The notes beneath the pieces were generated by a model that worked only from the letters and a program-made list of their open reading frames with translations, was not told the DNA's origin and ran no database searches. From Coriaria nepalensis (Eukaryota; Streptophyta; Magnoliopsida; Cucurbitales; Coriariaceae), in contig CP114497.1 of assembly GCA_027186245.1 (NCBI GenBank), positions 2,797,501 through 2,861,500 of the forward strand: 64,000 nt of DNA. The letters are read 5' to 3'. Within the stretch, counting starts at the first letter, position 1; each line of letters opens with the position of its first letter. The position numbers and the translations under genes are program-made. This document shows positions 11,618 through 22,049 of the stretch, in pieces.

Positions 11618-14425
11618 ATGGATCTCCTGAAGGAAGAGCTTGTGAAGAAGCGCAAATTCCTAGCCGAAGCCACAGGTGGGAAGCGTGTATTCAAGCGATC
11701 CGAGATCGAACAAAAACAAATCCAGAAGCTTCGCGAGCAGGAGAAGCGCGAATTAGAACTGAAAGCTCGCCGCCAATCGTCCATCTCAACAGCCACCACG
11801 GCAGCCGATTCCCTTACAGCCGAACCAAACTTGGCCAACTCCACGGCATCCGCCTCTACCAGCACCACCGCTTCCACAACTACCACCTCGAAATCTCTCA
11901 CCGAGGAGCAGAATATTGATAACATCGTCCTTCCTAGACAAGAGGTTATTCGTCGGCTCCGGTTTCTGAAGCAACCTATCACGCTTTTCGGGGAAGATGA
12001 TGATGCTAGGCTTGACAGATTGAAGTACGTGTTGAAAGCTGGACTATTTGAGGTTGATAGCGACATGACCGAGGGGCAAACCAATGACTTTCTTCGGGAT
12101 ATTGTGGAGCTGAGGAAGCGGCAGAAAACTGGTATCGTGAGTGAGAGGAAGCGGAAGAAAACTGATGCTGGTGGGGAGGATGGGGAGGGAGATGGTGGCG
12201 ATGAAGAAAGCGGTGATGGAGGGTCTAGTGATGCTGATAACGATCTGAAGCTCAGGAAGGCAAATTTTGAGGATTTGTGCCATGAAGATAAGATTTTGGT
12301 ATTTTTCAAAAAGTTATTGAATGAATGGAAACAAGAGTTGGATGAGATGCCAGAAACGGAGAAGCGGACGGCTAAGGGGAAGTCCATGGTTGCTACTTTC
12401 AAGCAATGTGCTCGATACTTGAATCCCCTGTTCAAGTTCTGTAGAAAGAAGGTAAGTCATTTGATTGCTTGTTTTAACTTTTAATTTTTTATGATTGAAT
12501 TCTAATCGATCACATAGTTATTGGTATCCAAACTTGCCCTTTAGTTTAGGTGAATTTCATTGTCAATGTAGCACTTCTTATGGATAGGTCTCACCATGTT
12601 TGAAATGCAGTAGCTAAGAATGTGGAAACATAGACAACATTCCGGTCAAATGATATAAGAGTATGGGTGATGGTACTAACTTCAGTAATTTTAGTATGTT
12701 ATAGAATGAGCAATGGTAGCTAAATAAACAAAATTTAGATTTCAACCTTTACTAAGCTCTCCATATTCTAGAAAGGGTAAAGATTTTTTAGGACCAGGAT
12801 GGGAAGGGAACCTAGGTCTTTTGTCTGCTTCAATCATCACTCTTATCATCGTCAATAATCTTTACTTTGTTTCATTCCCTCAAGGATACTGCTTAGTGCG
12901 GCGCACTTATCATTTTTCATTTTTCACTATAATTCCTACCAGCTGATGATACTAGATTAAAAACTAAGAAATTTACTTAGAGAAAGTTTCTAATTATGAT
13001 GTTATACACCCGAGACTTTGTAATTAAGTGCTCCATCTCTTTTTTTGGTTCCCCTCTTTTTCCAGAAGCGAGCAATATAAATATGAAATCAGTAAACAAA
13101 TGAAGACAACAGTGTCAGCATTGTTGCTTTGGCAATTTGAACATTCAGATGTTGTTCAACCGTACTAGTACTTTTTTGCTTTCCTCTTCATATGGAAGGA
13201 ATATTAAATGGGTAAATGACAAGCTTGATTATGTTTAGAGGATCAAGCCATAGACCAAGCAAACACAAGTGATGACATTAGCACTTTGTTAAGTATTGAG
13301 TAGGTTCCTCTTTATATGGCAAGATATTTGGGTTGTTATCTACAAACATAGGTGTTAAAGAACCAGCTCACATAGAGCTTACCACCTAATATCCGAAGAA
13401 AAGGAAAATCAATTTCCAATTGGTTTAGGATTAAGATTTAGTTCAGCTGTGTAGTTTTCAGCTTAGTTTAGTCCAATACAATATAATAGTTTTCAGCTTA
13501 GTTTATCGTTGAGCTATAGAAGAGGGTTGGATGGTCACTTCAATGACTCAAAGGGACTCTAGTTGCCTGCTTGGTCCAGGCTTCTGTGTTGGTGTGACTT
13601 TCTACCTATATTCTATATAGCACATAATTCCTTTTGCCTACATGAATTTTCTGATAAAAAGTATTCTTGCTCTCTTTTCAGATCTGATCTGATATAATAA
13701 ACTTGCATATATTCTGGTGTTAGGATTTTATGTTATGCCTCATTCCTTGTTCTTGGTTTTCTAGACTCTGAAAACATTGAACTTGTATATCTGGATGAGT
13801 GCAGCTGCGTTCATATATTCCTTGTTTCACTGGCATTACTTTAAGTAATGATTGGTCATACTCTCTTTGTTGAACTTTATATATGTGAAGTAGAGCTCAA
13901 AAGGAAGTGTGATGCCCACCCAAATACAGAAGTTTTCAGATCACTAGGCTGATTTGTCTCTCTCGCACTCTCTACATTAACTTACCATGTCCAGTATATG
14001 TTTTGCAGGTTCTTCCTGATGATATGCGCAAAGCACTAATGATAATGGTAGAATTCTGCATGAAGAGGGACTACCTAGCCGCAATGGACCACTACATCAA
14101 GTTGGCTATAGGAAACGCACCATGGCCAATTGGAGTCACTATGGTTGGTATCCACGAACGTTCGGCTCGTGAAAAGATCTACACCAACAGTGTGGCTCAC
14201 ATCATGAATGATGAGACAACTCGAAAGTACTTGCAGTCAGTGAAGAGACTCATGACCTTTTGCCAAAGGCGATATCCAACCTTACCATCTAAGGCGGTGG
14301 AGTTCAATAGCCTGGCAAATGGTAGTGACTTGCAATCTTTACTCGCAGAAGAGAGATTCGGAGCTAATACTGGTCATTTCTCTGAAGAACGGCTTCGGAT
14401 CATGCCTCCTCCTAAGGAAAACTGA
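11618..14425 (+). CDS. PRP18: Pre-mRNA-splicing factor 18 (2 exons)
   Basis: Encodes 416 residues. Exons: 11618-12451 and 14009-14425, separated by a 1,557-bp GT-AG intron. PRP18 acts in the second transesterification step of splicing with the U5 snRNP and Slu7. The start MDLLKEELVKKRKFLAEATG is typical. Residues about 55-95 are a low-complexity Ser/Thr/Ala linker. The SFM domain (PRQEVIRRLRFLKQPITLFG) is at about 105-145, then an acidic Gly/Asp linker at about 180-205, and the all-helical Prp18 domain at about 215-390, with PWPIGVTMVGIHERSAREKI, the loop conserved in this family. The protein ends in LRIMPPPKEN. The Arabidopsis protein is about 420 residues. A 297-codon minus-strand open frame at 11542-12435 is its antisense shadow. 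Confidence 0.97.
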
Positions 14426-15511
14426 CGTGAAAGGAAGTTTCGGGCTCCTCATTTTGAATTCCTAATGCTTGCCTGAGCTAATGATCGTGGAATTTGGGAA
14501 TGGCAAGAAACTATCTAATGTGGTGGGATCCATCTCAACTCTCACTTCATCATACTAAATGAGGGGCAAAATTGTTCAAATAAATTGATTGCAGGAGTTA
14601 TATCGTACACAAACTCTTAAGATCAATCTTAAATGCCACAAGTTAAACTTATGTGTATAGCAAAAGTAACTCCGACATATTATTATATAATATAAATATT
14701 TTTTTCTTTATTTTTTTTCTTTCTGTTTCAACCTTAGAAAAAAGAGGGATAAAAGAAAAGTAGAAATAAAATTGGCTAAAATGTTATTTTAGTTATTTAT
14801 TTATTCTATTTTTATTTTTTGTACTTTAGTAGAATTAAATAACTTTGTACATGTTATTTTAGTTATTTCATTTAGAAAGAATTTGGAACATTAACCCTAA
14901 ATAAAAATTATAATTAATCTACTTAAATAGAAAGTATAAATCTATATAATCTACTAAAATATATTTACACATACTCGATGGTTGTTTGAAATTCAAAAGA
15001 AAAAGAAAAAGAAAATTAAAAAAAAAATTGAAACTCTTTGTTCCCGCATAAAATAGTTGAGCATCTTCATTCTCTTCAATTCAAAACTGTTTAAGAAGTA
15101 ACCCTTTAATTCGCATGTTGAATTCAAAACTATTTGTTTCACAAATAATATGAATCGAACTCATCTGAGAATAACCTAACATAATTCGAAAACTACTTTG
15201 TAACCCATCATCCAATTGAAGAAGGAAGAGCAAATTTGAAAAAAAAATACTGAAAAAAGGTCAATGGTAAATATTACAATTAAATTGCGTGAGAAGGAAG
15301 AGCATAAAATGATAATAGCACCAAAATCAATGGCGGAAATCAACTAACCTAGTAGCCGATAGGTATATCACTTAAATTTAGGTTTTTTGTGTTTTTCTTT
15401 GAAATTAATTGAGACATTGATGTAAATATTACAAAATATTGATTTCATATTTTTATCGAGTGATTACATACATTTTGAATTAAAAATTTGGCGGATTTAT
15501 TGTCATTAAGA
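14426..15511. other. PRP18 3' region and AT-rich spacer
   Basis: The PRP18 3' UTR probably occupies the first few hundred bases. The rest is AT-rich with no supportable gene. It grades into the transposon-derived block that starts near 15.5 kb. Confidence 0.5.
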
Positions 15512-15595
15512 CCATCGAGCAGTTGATATGAACTACTTGATGGTTCATTGGGCACATGAATGACCATCGAGCAATTCATATAAACTGCTCAATGG
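15512..15595. repeat. Two 32-bp imperfect palindromes in tandem
   Basis: Each palindrome starts CCATCGAGCA and ends in its near reverse complement (CTTGATGG or CTCAATGG), at 15512-15543 and 15564-15595, with a 20-base spacer. The two copies also resemble each other directly. They lie about 350 bases upstream of the DUF1985 relic. Confidence 0.85.
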
Positions 15596-15826
15596 ACATT
15601 CATATTCTCATCAAGTCATCGAGTATTAGAGTCTTATTTATTTTTTTTCAATTTAGTTTTGTTTAATTAATTTCATTTTAGGAAAACAAATTATAATATG
15701 TCGCAAGCTAGAACACATAATTGACTAAGGTCTTCGTTTTAAGATCTGCACTACTATAATAACAAAGTAGTATAGTTGGAGTCATGTAGGTCTAATTTGT
15801 CCTGGGTCATTTTCTAGATGTGAATA

Positions 15827-15880
15827 GTCAATTCAAGAACTTAAGTCAATTCAAGAACTTAAGTCAATTCAAGAACTTAA
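15827..15880. repeat. Three exact 18-bp tandem repeats
   Basis: The unit GTCAATTCAAGAACTTAA occurs three times without change, followed by a partial fourth copy (GTCAA). It lies just upstream of the DUF1985 frame. Confidence 0.97.
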
Positions 15881-15945
15881 GTCAAATTACTAACTTTTTC
15901 CTTCTCCTCCGAGTGGAGTGCAAAAAGAAGCACGAATTATAATTT

Positions 15946-16618
15946 ATGCATCGTAGGAAGTTTATACGGTTTGATTTGAGGGAGTTTGCATTGGTGATAA
16001 GGTTGAAACAACATGAATATCTTTTGGACTACGTAATTAGGATGAAAGAAAAAGACGACCACATGTTGAAGAACTATCTTGAGGGGAAGTTTGTCAATGT
16101 GTCAAAGCTAGCAGAGAAGTTTAGAAGCAATGATGGGCTATGGAGTAACATGGACAGTGAAATTGAGAAGATGGCTTATGTCTACTTCATTGAGGTAATC
16201 CTTTTGGCATAAGGGATGAGGAATAATATTCAACCATTTACATTATCCATAGCCAATAATTTAGTCCAGCTCGAGCAATACCTTTGGAGAAGACTTAGTT
16301 ATGAGGCTATCATTCAAATTCTTAAAAATGATATTAAAAAGAAAGCCATTGCACATAGGGATCGACCAGAGGGGATGAATCCGAAAGAGGAAACATATGA
16401 CTTATACGGATTTCCGCTTACTTTACAAGTTAGAATTTACCCATTTTTTTATTTATGTTTGCTAATAGTTAATCCATTAACTATATAGGTATATAGTCAT
16501 AAAGCAATTTCTTCTCTTAGAGTGCGAGCTAGAGTGCGGGGTAATGAAAATTTCATGTCTCGGATTTTAAATTGGTCATCTGTGGATCCGCCCGTGAGTT
16601 ACGTAAATGTCGAATCAT
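15946..16618 (+). pseudogene. DUF1985 domain relic of a Mutator-like element
   Basis: The frame reads FDLREFALVIRLK, then LAEKFRSNDGLWSNMDSEIE, LEQYLWRRLSYEAIIQILKN and EETYDLYGFPLTLQV. These are diagnostic DUF1985 segments found in front of Ulp1 proteases in plant transposons. A TAA at 16210-16212 interrupts the frame where the family continues without a break. A probable intron at about 16431-16487 leads to a short exon (VRARVRGNENFMSRILNWSS) ending in TAG at about 16618. The function of DUF1985 is unknown. The stop and lost downstream continuity mark it as dead. Confidence 0.75.
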
Positions 16619-17743
16619 AGACTAGGAAAAAATAAGTAAGGTTTCATTTCCTTAGTTAAATTATTTTAGTTCAGCATACTTATTAAAATTAAACTAACTT
16701 TGATTTTCATTTAATATAGCTCGTCATCCATGGAATCCTAAAACCAATCAAGGAAGAAATAACTCATAAGTATTTGACCATTGTGCAACCTTTCATAGAT
16801 GAGGATGACGAAGATATGAAACACTAGATAAGGATGTTGGAGGAAGAATAAGACGTAGTCTAGGGAAGAAGAAGAAGAAGAAGAAAAAGAAGTAGAAGTA
16901 GAAGGTGATGGAGTTGAGCTAAAAAGGAAAATGGTATCAAGGTTGGAGGGTCTTATTACGGGATTAAAAAAGAAGATTATGAGAGGGATGGAAAAGTGTT
17001 TAGAGAATTGAGAGATGATATGAACAAGTAGATGAGACAGATGGAGAAGTTGATTATAAATATCATAGATGGGATGAACCCCATGAAATCAACCTCATTC
17101 TTACCACCATCTTTCACATCCCCGATATTCCATCACTCGTCACCACCTCCATATCTACTGCCTTGATTACACCATTGCCATCTATCGAAAAAGATGCAAA
17201 GGATTCAACGGAATCGGTAGAGACGTATGTGATCTCGCCCATCATTGAGATCAGACAAAGTCAAAGGATGAAGAAGCATGCTTCGGCCCTTACATCTCCA
17301 TTTATAGACATCGGGAAAAAGCATAAATATAAAAAGTAAAATGGATTATCGGTGATGTTACTTCTTATCCTAAATAAGGATAATGAGAAAGCAATGTAAC
17401 AATGGCTAGAGGCCGACACAATGAAGTAAGTTTTTTTTTCTTTCTTAACTTCATTTAAAAGTTTTGTTTTTCTTACATTATTTACTTATGAGTTCTTGAT
17501 TTTCCTCTATCAGGAGCCTGCTCATAAGATTCAAAAGCCATAAGTATAAGAAAGAATTTTTTAGGGGATATTGCATCTCTCATCATGGCTAGACAGTTTT
17601 ATAAGCATTTAAACTATTTCTGAAACCTATTTTTTGATACATTAATAAATTTATTAAAAAAAAGTACTTAACTTAATTGATTGTTTTTATTTTTTATTTT
17701 TTACTTTATGGTTACAGTATGTAGATGAGTATATGTTTATGCT

Positions 17744-18211
17744 ATGGATGAGACAATAAAAGTTGAAAGAACTGCTCGACTAGACTGCCACTTTCATAAA
17801 TCAAGTATTCCATCAGTTCTAAGATACGTATTTCTAGAAAGCTCTCTGATGAAGTCGTATGTTAATGGTGAGGCACCTATCACCGAAATTGCATTGAGGC
17901 ACGTAGATCAGCTTTATATCCCTTACAACATCAATGATCAACATTGGGTGGCCTTGGTCTTGGATATTCCTAAATACAATATCAGGGTCATACACAACCT
18001 CTCAAGTAGCAAGTCATATACGAATAAACTTTTAGAACTGCTAATTATAATGAGCACGATACTCATGTACTTGGTAAAGAGAGGTACGTTTGAGTGCAGG
18101 CTCAAACCATTCAAAATCATCATGGTCGTTAGCTTGCATGAGAACACGTCTTTATTAAAAGGGGATTATGGTATGTATATGTTAATATATGATATTAACG
18201 ATATATTATGA
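17744..18211 (+). pseudogene. Ulp1-type (C48) protease relic with lost catalytic Asp and Cys
   Basis: Ulp1/SENP proteases cleave SUMO-like substrates with a His-Asp-Cys triad. This relic shows the core QLYIPYNINDQHWVALVLDI with the His codon at 17942-17944. The next motif, normally (V/Y)xDS, reads RVIHNLSSS: the Asp position is His (CAC, 17993-17995). The nucleophile motif, normally GDCG, reads GDYGMYML: Cys is Tyr (TAT, 18167-18169). Two of three catalytic residues are therefore gone, so no protease activity is expected. The frame is open to 18211 but has no clear N-terminal connection to the DUF1985 relic. Confidence 0.8.
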
Positions 18212-18337
18212 GATTTATCAACGATATTTTGATATATGATATTTTGATTTATAAGTTTGATATGCATGATAGTTTGATTTATAAAGATCTCTGATCTCCA
18301 AAATCGATAAGCCGATAAGTAGTCAAATCACCCATCT

Positions 18338-18395
18338 AGCCATTAGTTTTGGAGGTCAGTTAATTAAGAGTCTATGACCTCCAAAATTGATGGCT
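18338..18395. repeat. 58-bp near-perfect hairpin
   Basis: Inverted arms of 21 bases (AGCCATTAGTTTTGGAGGTC and its partner starting TGACCTCCAAAA) differ at two positions and enclose a 16-base loop. It sits between the Ulp1 relic and the telomere-like array. A related half-site (CTGATCTCCAAAATCGAT) lies shortly upstream near 18290. Confidence 0.85.
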
Positions 18396-18439
18396 CTATG
18401 AGTATATAGAACTTTTACCCAATGGCTTGATAGGTATAC

Positions 18440-19203
18440 AAAATTTTAAACTCTAAACCCTAACATTAGACACTAAACATTAGATCTTAATTCAAAAATA
18501 TTATATCTTAAATCCTAAACATTAGATCTTAAACCCTAAACATTATATCTTAAATTTTAAACCTAAATCTTAAACCCCAAACATTAGATTTTAAACCTTA
18601 AATATAAGATCTTAAACCTTAATCCCTAAAACCTTTAACATTAGATCTTAAAAACTAAGCATTATAACTTAAACCTTAAACTCTAAAATTTCCTTAACAT
18701 TAGATCATAAACTCTAAATATTAAATCATAAACCCTAAACATTAAATTTTAAATCTTAAACCCTAAACTCTAACATTATATCTTAAATCTTAAACCATAA
18801 ATATTAGATCTTAAACATTATATCTTAAACCTTAAACCACCTTTAACATTAGATCTTTAAATCCTAAACTTTAAACTCGAACATTAGATCTTAAACCTTA
18901 AACATTATATCTTAAATCTAAATATTAGATCTTAAATCTTAAACCCTAAAATATTTAACATTAGATCTTATACCCTAAGCATTAGATATTAAGCCATAAA
19001 CCATAAAACCTTTAACATAAGATCTTAAACCCTAAATATTAGATCTTAAATCATAAACTTAGATCTTAAATCTTAAATCCTAAAACCTTTAACATTAGAT
19101 CTTAACCCCTAAACATTAGATTTTAAACTTTAAACCTTAAACCCTAAACGTTAAATCTTAAACCTTAAACTTTAAATAGATATTAAACCTTATAACCTTA
19201 ACA
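18440..19203. repeat. Degenerate 7-bp-period telomere-like array
   Basis: About 760 bases are built almost entirely from heptamers related to the plant telomere unit AAACCCT: AAACCCT, AAACATT, AGATCTT, ATATCTT and AAACCTT follow one another in a shared 7-base register. A higher-order unit of about 21 bases (AACATTAGATCTTAAACCCT) recurs many times. True AAACCCT copies are scattered, not contiguous, so this is not a recent telomere fragment. It lies inside the decayed Mutator-like element. Confidence 0.85.
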
Positions 19204-19204
19204 T

Positions 19205-19282
19205 TACAATACAAAAGTGAATTAAACTCATACAATACAAAAGTGAATTAAACTCATACAATACAAAAGTGAATCAAAGTCA
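19205..19282. repeat. Three 26-bp tandem repeats
   Basis: The unit starts TACAATACAAAAGTGAATTA and continues AACTCA. Copies are at 19205-19230, 19231-19256 and 19257-19282, and the third differs at two positions. It abuts the right end of the telomere-like array. Confidence 0.93.
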
Positions 19283-19570
19283 TAAAATACCAACATGAAT
19301 ATATGGTATATTACATGAAATGCAAGATAATTATATCAATTTGGTTGACTAAGATTGGAAGGAAGTAAAATTGGAATTGGATTACGACATGTCATCTTGT
19401 AATGTCCAACACTGTTACAGTTATTTCTCTTTCATGGTTGTTCTCCCTTGAAGGTATACGTCTTTTTTTAGGTTTTCTACTTTGTTTACATATTACGGGA
19501 GGTAAAATCTCAAGCGGGGGAGAGCTTTTAGAAATTTCAAGTCATCAGTTGCTATTATAGAATGAATTGA

Positions 19571-20500
19571 TTATGCATACACTTGCCTCCTATTTGAAGT
19601 AATGTAGTATTCTACATATAATGTGTGTGATACAACATTTACGTGTCTCGAATCTGCTAAAGCATAAGTGCATGGTAACTTATCCAATTGGAACACTTCA
19701 CATGTGAAACTCATATTCCTTAAATTAACCGGAACATTAGTTGAAATACTAATCAACTCAAGTGTATATATATTCACTCTATCAACCTTCATTGTTACAG
19801 ATTCATTGGGCTTTCTCTATAGTGTTTTCTTTACCTCAAGTATCAATGGTGTGCTTGCCTCATTTGCTACACTTTATTGGTTGTAGAACCAAGTAGTCAT
19901 TATCTTCTTGATGCTATTAAGCAATACTATAATTAGATAGTTAAGTGAATCCTTCAACGAAATGTTAAGAGACTATATAATATCATTAGTCATTATGTCG
20001 TACCAATCATCATTGAAATAAGCTCTTGACGAATATTCAAAACCATCCGTCTCTAAGTATGTTGCCACACTGGATTGTTGCAATTCTTATCTCATTGAAG
20101 TATGTATCAAATTCGTGAACCTTGTATGCTTTAGCAGCCTTGTTGAATAGCTTGAGAATCTCACCACACTTGTATATGGCATTGATATTTTGGTCGATGT
20201 GCCAGATGCGTAAACAATGTTTCATGTTTGGGTAAACACTCCATATAGTATTATTAATACTTTTTTTCTGATTGGATATAAAAACCTAATCGGCGGCATC
20301 GGGGATCAAGCTCTTCAACCTGCTCAAGAATCAAGTTCATGATGCATCATTCTCTGAAATCAACTATAGCCCATACTAATGGATAGATATGTTTGTTACT
20401 GTCTTGAGCCGTTGCGGCCAAAATAGTACTTTGTATTTGCATTACAAAAAGATTCCATCCATCCAAATACCTCTTCGCGGAAATTGAAACCCCTACATCG
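19571..20500 (-). pseudogene. MuDR-type transposase relic (SWIM finger and DDE-region fragments)
   Basis: Read on the minus strand, the order is as expected for a transposase. First comes a DDE-core fragment at about 20450-20340 (STILAATAQDSNKHIYPLVW, then AIVDF). Next is a helical segment at 20225-20037 (IWHIDQNINAIYKCGEILKL, KAAKAYKVHEFDTYF). Last is the SWIM zinc finger at 19792-19571 (FTCEVFQLDKLPCTYALAD). The SWIM consensus CxC...CxH is damaged: the second Cys of CxC and the His (CTYA instead of CxHA) are lost. Several stops and frame changes separate the fragments. It faces the Ulp1 relic. Confidence 0.75.
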
Positions 20501-20929
20501 ATGCTCTGAAAGCAACAAAAAAATATATAAATAAGTTATTTCCATCTATTAGAAGTGCAGTCACAGTTTCTAGATTAACCACTTTTAGCATGTCTGCCTA
20601 GTATGCTAAATTTTTATAACTATCCTTAGCGATATTTCGAATAAAGTCATATACAATTGATCTAAATTTCTTTACTTTCTAATAACTAAATAAAGTCACA
20701 GGTTATTTACTTTTTTATTTTTGTATAGTTAAGTTTTAACTAATTTATTTATGTGTAGTTTCTGAATAACTTTTTATTCCATACGTAGTACAAATATAGC
20801 TTTTTAATTATTCTAACTCTTTTTTGGAAGATAAATGTTGACGTGATAAAATTTTAACCCATCAGCATCAATCATATTTAAACATGTAAATTCAATTTTT
20901 TATTCCTATAACATCATCAATAACAAATT

Positions 20930-21655
20930 AACTTATAAATTCGGTTTAAATTAATTTTTTAAAATAATTTTTATCCTAAATATTTTTATAATTTCTATTT
21001 GTTACCCGTACTTTATATTTGTTTTTCCTTTTCACCCACATTACATTGATGGAGCTCCATATCTCCATCGATGGAGGTTGAACAAGATCTTCATCCCTAA
21101 AAAAATTCAGATTTCTTAAATAAATAAAAATTGAGTGATCAAATTTTTAAGAACTTTAGATCTGGGAACAAAGCTCGAACTCAAACCTAAAATCAAATCC
21201 GAGCCTAAGAACCTATATCGCGTTTGGGTTTGAATCTTTGAAAGCTTCGAACTAAATCACGTTTGATTTGGGAGCTTGAAGCTTCGAACCCATATTACAT
21301 CGTCTAGGTTCGAAGTTTCAAAGCTTCAAACTCGGATGTCATCTAAGTTCAAAGGCTCGAATTTGAGATTGATGTTTGTAATTGAGCTTTAAACCCGAAT
21401 CATGAATTCTCAAAAATCCGATCGATCAAAAAAAATTGAAATCTTTATGGAACAGATCTTGTTCAATCCTAATTGATGGAGTTCAAACTCCATGGAGTTG
21501 ATGTTGATGGAGTTCAAACTCCATGGAGTTGATGGAGTTTGGTTGAAAAGGGGGGAAAATAAAATAAGTGTTGAAAATATGAATGATAATAATTTTTTAG
21601 ATAAAATTTTTAATTTAAATTAAACTTATAATTTTTATTTCTTATCAATATATGA
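20930..21655. mobile_element. Foldback (long inverted-repeat) element
   Basis: The two halves are imperfect reverse complements. TTGAACAAGATCT near 21077 is mirrored exactly by AGATCTTGTTCAA near 21453, CTCCATCAA-type blocks flank it, and the outer AT-rich arms (TTTAAATTAATTTTTT near 20950 and its partner near 21610) match at lower identity. The centre (21150-21400) holds several GCTTCGAAC-like repeats. No coding potential. This fits a MITE or foldback element. Ends are approximate. Confidence 0.6.
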
Positions 21656-21828
21656 CAAGAATACAAATATTATGTATATGTATTTTATTATGATTTATAC
21701 TAATATATTAATATATTAATATTTTATACTTTAAATGAGAAGAACTAAAATATTCTATTCAAATTATATATTAATAAAAAAGTAGATTAAAAATTATATT
21801 AAACTACCTTTAAGTGAATTAACCCCTT

Positions 21829-21850
21829 ATTATTATTATTATTATTATTT
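21829..21850. repeat. (TAT)n microsatellite
   Basis: About seven trinucleotide repeats lie 200 bases upstream of the SKIP17 start codon. Confidence 0.95.
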
Positions 21851-22049
21851 AATGGTGATTAAAAAGTTGTGATTCGATCCCCTTGTATGGCACCAATACG
21901 CAAAAACACCCGACTTTTTCCTAAGCCTCGTAATGCACACGTGTCACTCATCTCTACATCCGTATTCCTCCACTCTCTCTCACTCTCTCTCGCGAGCGTA
22001 TCCATCTGCGGATGCCATCTTCCAAATCCAAACCTCGGTATCATCATCC

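Larger units (their letters stand above)
15500..20520. mobile_element. Decayed Mutator-like element with Ulp1 protease gene
   Basis: Three protein relics define the element: a DUF1985 region and a C48 (Ulp1) protease region on the plus strand, and a MuDR-type transposase region on the minus strand, facing each other. DUF1985 plus Ulp1 domains are typical accessory coding content of plant Mutator-like elements of the Kaonashi/Ulp1 class. A telomere-like 7-bp-period array lies between the two genes. All frames are broken. Boundaries are approximate, since I could not identify terminal inverted repeats or a 9-bp target duplication. Confidence 0.6.

Noticed and set aside
11542..12435. 297-codon minus-strand open frame
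   Set aside because: Antisense shadow of PRP18 exon 1, which is clearly the real gene by conservation.
18440..19203. Genuine interstitial telomere fragment
   Set aside because: Exact AAACCCT units are scattered and never form a long pure run, so I describe it only as telomere-like with a 7-base period.
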